DNA of 64,000 nucleotides. Source: Homoserinimonas sp. OAct 916. GTDB taxonomy: Bacteria > Actinomycetota > Actinomycetes > Actinomycetales > Microbacteriaceae. The notes beneath the pieces are model-generated. The model worked only from the letters and a program-made list of their open reading frames with translations. It ran no database searches and was not told the origin of the DNA. Positions 62,909 to 64,000 of the stretch are shown piece after piece; position 1 is the first letter of the stretch; each line of letters starts with the position of its first letter. The DNA lies in the NCBI RefSeq assembly GCF_003260275.1, contig NZ_QJHB01000002.1, forward strand, positions 186,001 to 250,000. The letters are read 5' to 3'. The position numbers and the translations under genes are program-made.

Positions 62909-64000
62909 ATGGCCAGGATCCATCCGGCAGCATCGACGGCCGGTATCGAGCGTCATACCATCGAGCACGTTCCCGAAACAGATCGGCACGGGCATCCGTG
63001 GAGCCTGTTCGCCGTATGGTTCGGCGCAAACATGCAGATCACCACGATCGTCACCGGCGCCCTCGGAGTGGTTCTTGGTCTTCCGCTGCCGTGGGCGATT
63101 CTTGCCATCGTGGTCGGGAATCTTTTCGGGGCCGTCTTCATGGCGCTTCATTCGGCACAGGGGCCCGTGCTCGGCATTCCGCAGATGATCCAAAGTCGGG
63201 CGCAGTTCGGCTACTTCGGCGCGATCGTGCCCCTGATCCTGGTTCTGCTGATGTACATCGGCTTCTTCGCCAGCAGCGCCGTTCTCGGCGGGCAGGCTCT
63301 CGCGACCTGGTGGCACATCCCATTCGTGCTCGCCGCGATCATCTTGTCGATTGCGATCACTATTGTCACGATCTACGGGTACCGCACCATTCACCGTTTC
63401 GAGCGTGTGGTCAGCGTCATCGCGGCGATCGCATTCATCTACATCACGATCGAGTTGTTCGCCCAGAACAATATCGGGCACGCCTGGGTTGCGGGGGGCG
63501 AGTTCACGGCCGGAACCTTCCTGTTGGTCGTGGCGATCGCAGCCACCTGGCAGATCACCTACGCGCCGTATGTGGCCGACTATTCCCGCTACCTGCCCTC
63601 GAACACCTCCATCCGCGCTTCGTTCTGGTGGACCTATGCCGGCACCGTGATCGCAGCGATCTGGATGATGTCGCTCGGATCGATCGCCGTCGCGGTCGCC
63701 TCGGATGCGTTCAACAGGGGCACCTCCGACTTCATCGTCGGTCTCGCCCCCGGCGGTTGGGGCTGGTCGATCTCCATTGTGCTGATCCTTGGCATCGCCG
63801 CGGTGCAGGTGCTGAACCTGTACGGCATGTTCATGTCGTCAACCACGACGATCGACGCCTTGAAGAAGTTGCGCATGCACACCTCGACCCGCGTTTGGTT
63901 CATTCTGGTCGCCGCTGTGGTGGGTACGGCCGTCGGAATAATCGGAGAGAACAACTTTCTCCAGTACTTCTCGAACTTCATCCTGTTCCTGGCATATTTC
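62909..64000 (+). CDS. NCS1-family nucleobase permease (partial)
   Basis: An open frame from ATG 62909 to the window edge (364 codons), with no stop. It reads HPWSLFAVWFGANMQITTIVTGAL near the start, the family signature of cytosine/purine/hydantoin NCS1 transporters, then LGIPQMIQSRAQFGYFGAIV and the central segment YAPYVADYSRYLP. About nine spans are visible before the cut. The substrate cannot be assigned. It shares the strand of the polyamine importer but has a 209-base gap, so it may have its own promoter. Confidence 0.9.
   Translation, partial: MARIHPAASTAGIERHTIEHVPETDRHGHPWSLFAVWFGANMQITTIVTGALGVVLGLPLPWAILAIVVGNLFGAVFMALHSAQGPVLGIPQMIQSRAQFGYFGAIVPLILVLLMYIGFFASSAVLGGQALATWWHIPFVLAAIILSIAITIVTIYGYRTIHRFERVVSVIAAIAFIYITIELFAQNNIGHAWVAGGEFTAGTFLLVVAIAATWQITYAPYVADYSRYLPSNTSIRASFWWTYAGTVIAAIWMMSLGSIAVAVASDAFNRGTSDFIVGLAPGGWGWSISIVLILGIAAVQVLNLYGMFMSSTTTIDALKKLRMHTSTRVWFILVAAVVGTAVGIIGENNFLQYFSNFILFLAYF

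Noticed and set aside
1-64000. CRISPR array, prophage or insertion sequence
   Set aside because: No regularly spaced 25-40 bp repeats, no transposase or integrase motifs and no phage structural genes were seen on either strand.

Overview
The window is high-GC actinobacterial DNA, most likely from the Micrococcales and probably the Microbacteriaceae. The reasons are paired clpP1-clpP2 genes, a mycothiol-type DsbA-like oxidoreductase, a deazaflavin-type (Ddn) reading frame, an actinobacterial ileS T-box with an ultrashort Stem I, a SCO7613-type membrane protein, many GTG starts and frequent ATGA/GTGA overlaps. There is no prophage, transposase, CRISPR array or rRNA. It looks like ordinary chromosome with a few accessory blocks.

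Layout. 1-5.0 kb: minus-strand ileS-folC, led by a T-box, then the start of a further gene. 5.2-9.1 kb: bioY, two tandem paralogous single-span membrane proteins of unknown function, and a Fur-family regulator. 9.4-14.7 kb: a peptide/metal ABC importer operon whose promoter carries a near-perfect palindrome and whose lipoprotein-permease gap holds a palindromic repeat. 14.8-19.3 kb: a divergent cupin/TetR pair, valS, an acetyltransferase and a small acidic protein. 19.3-23.6 kb: a BenE-like transporter, an ArsR-type regulator coupled to a 70-residue protein, and an M3 peptidase. 23.6-28.1 kb: the proteostasis block tig-clpP1-clpP2-clpX. 28.1-28.6 kb: tRNA-Pro(TGG), a decayed tRNA-Gly remnant and tRNA-Gly(TCC). 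28.8-33.5 kb: an unknown cytosolic protein and a 1353-residue membrane protein with a zinc ribbon. 33.5-39.7 kb: a three-gene operon (acyl ligase, ketoacyl synthase, hydrolase), a ThrE-like exporter and dps. 39.8-44.2 kb: amidohydrolase, PaiB-like protein, Nei/Fpg glycosylase, rpiB and a DsbA-like oxidoreductase. 44.3-48.3 kb: an interrupted Ddn-like gene, a conserved unknown and pepN. 48.5-54.0 kb: an ABC exporter with its own two-component system, an MscS channel and a truncated haemoglobin. 54.0-62.7 kb: a putative gamma-glutamyl-polyamine catabolic operon facing a polyamine-type ABC importer. 62.9-64.0 kb: a nucleobase (NCS1) permease cut by the window edge.

How the parts work together. 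Trigger factor and the ClpXP subunits cover protein folding and turnover. pepN, the M3 peptidase and the peptide importer handle peptides. The last 10 kb appears to import a polyamine and gamma-glutamylate it (GS-like), oxidise the aldehyde (ALDH, perhaps SDR) and release GABA or a related product (class I amidotransferase-like hydrolase). No PuuB-type oxidase is visible in the window.

Beyond the genes, the most notable items are a three-copy dispersed palindromic element, a four-copy TTTGCA array with an exact 14-bp period at the ArsR-type promoter, the tandem paralogous membrane proteins, the decayed tRNA-Gly next to its working counterpart, an in-frame TGA in the Ddn-like gene, and a 17-bp tandem repeat that duplicates the start region of the puuD-like gene.
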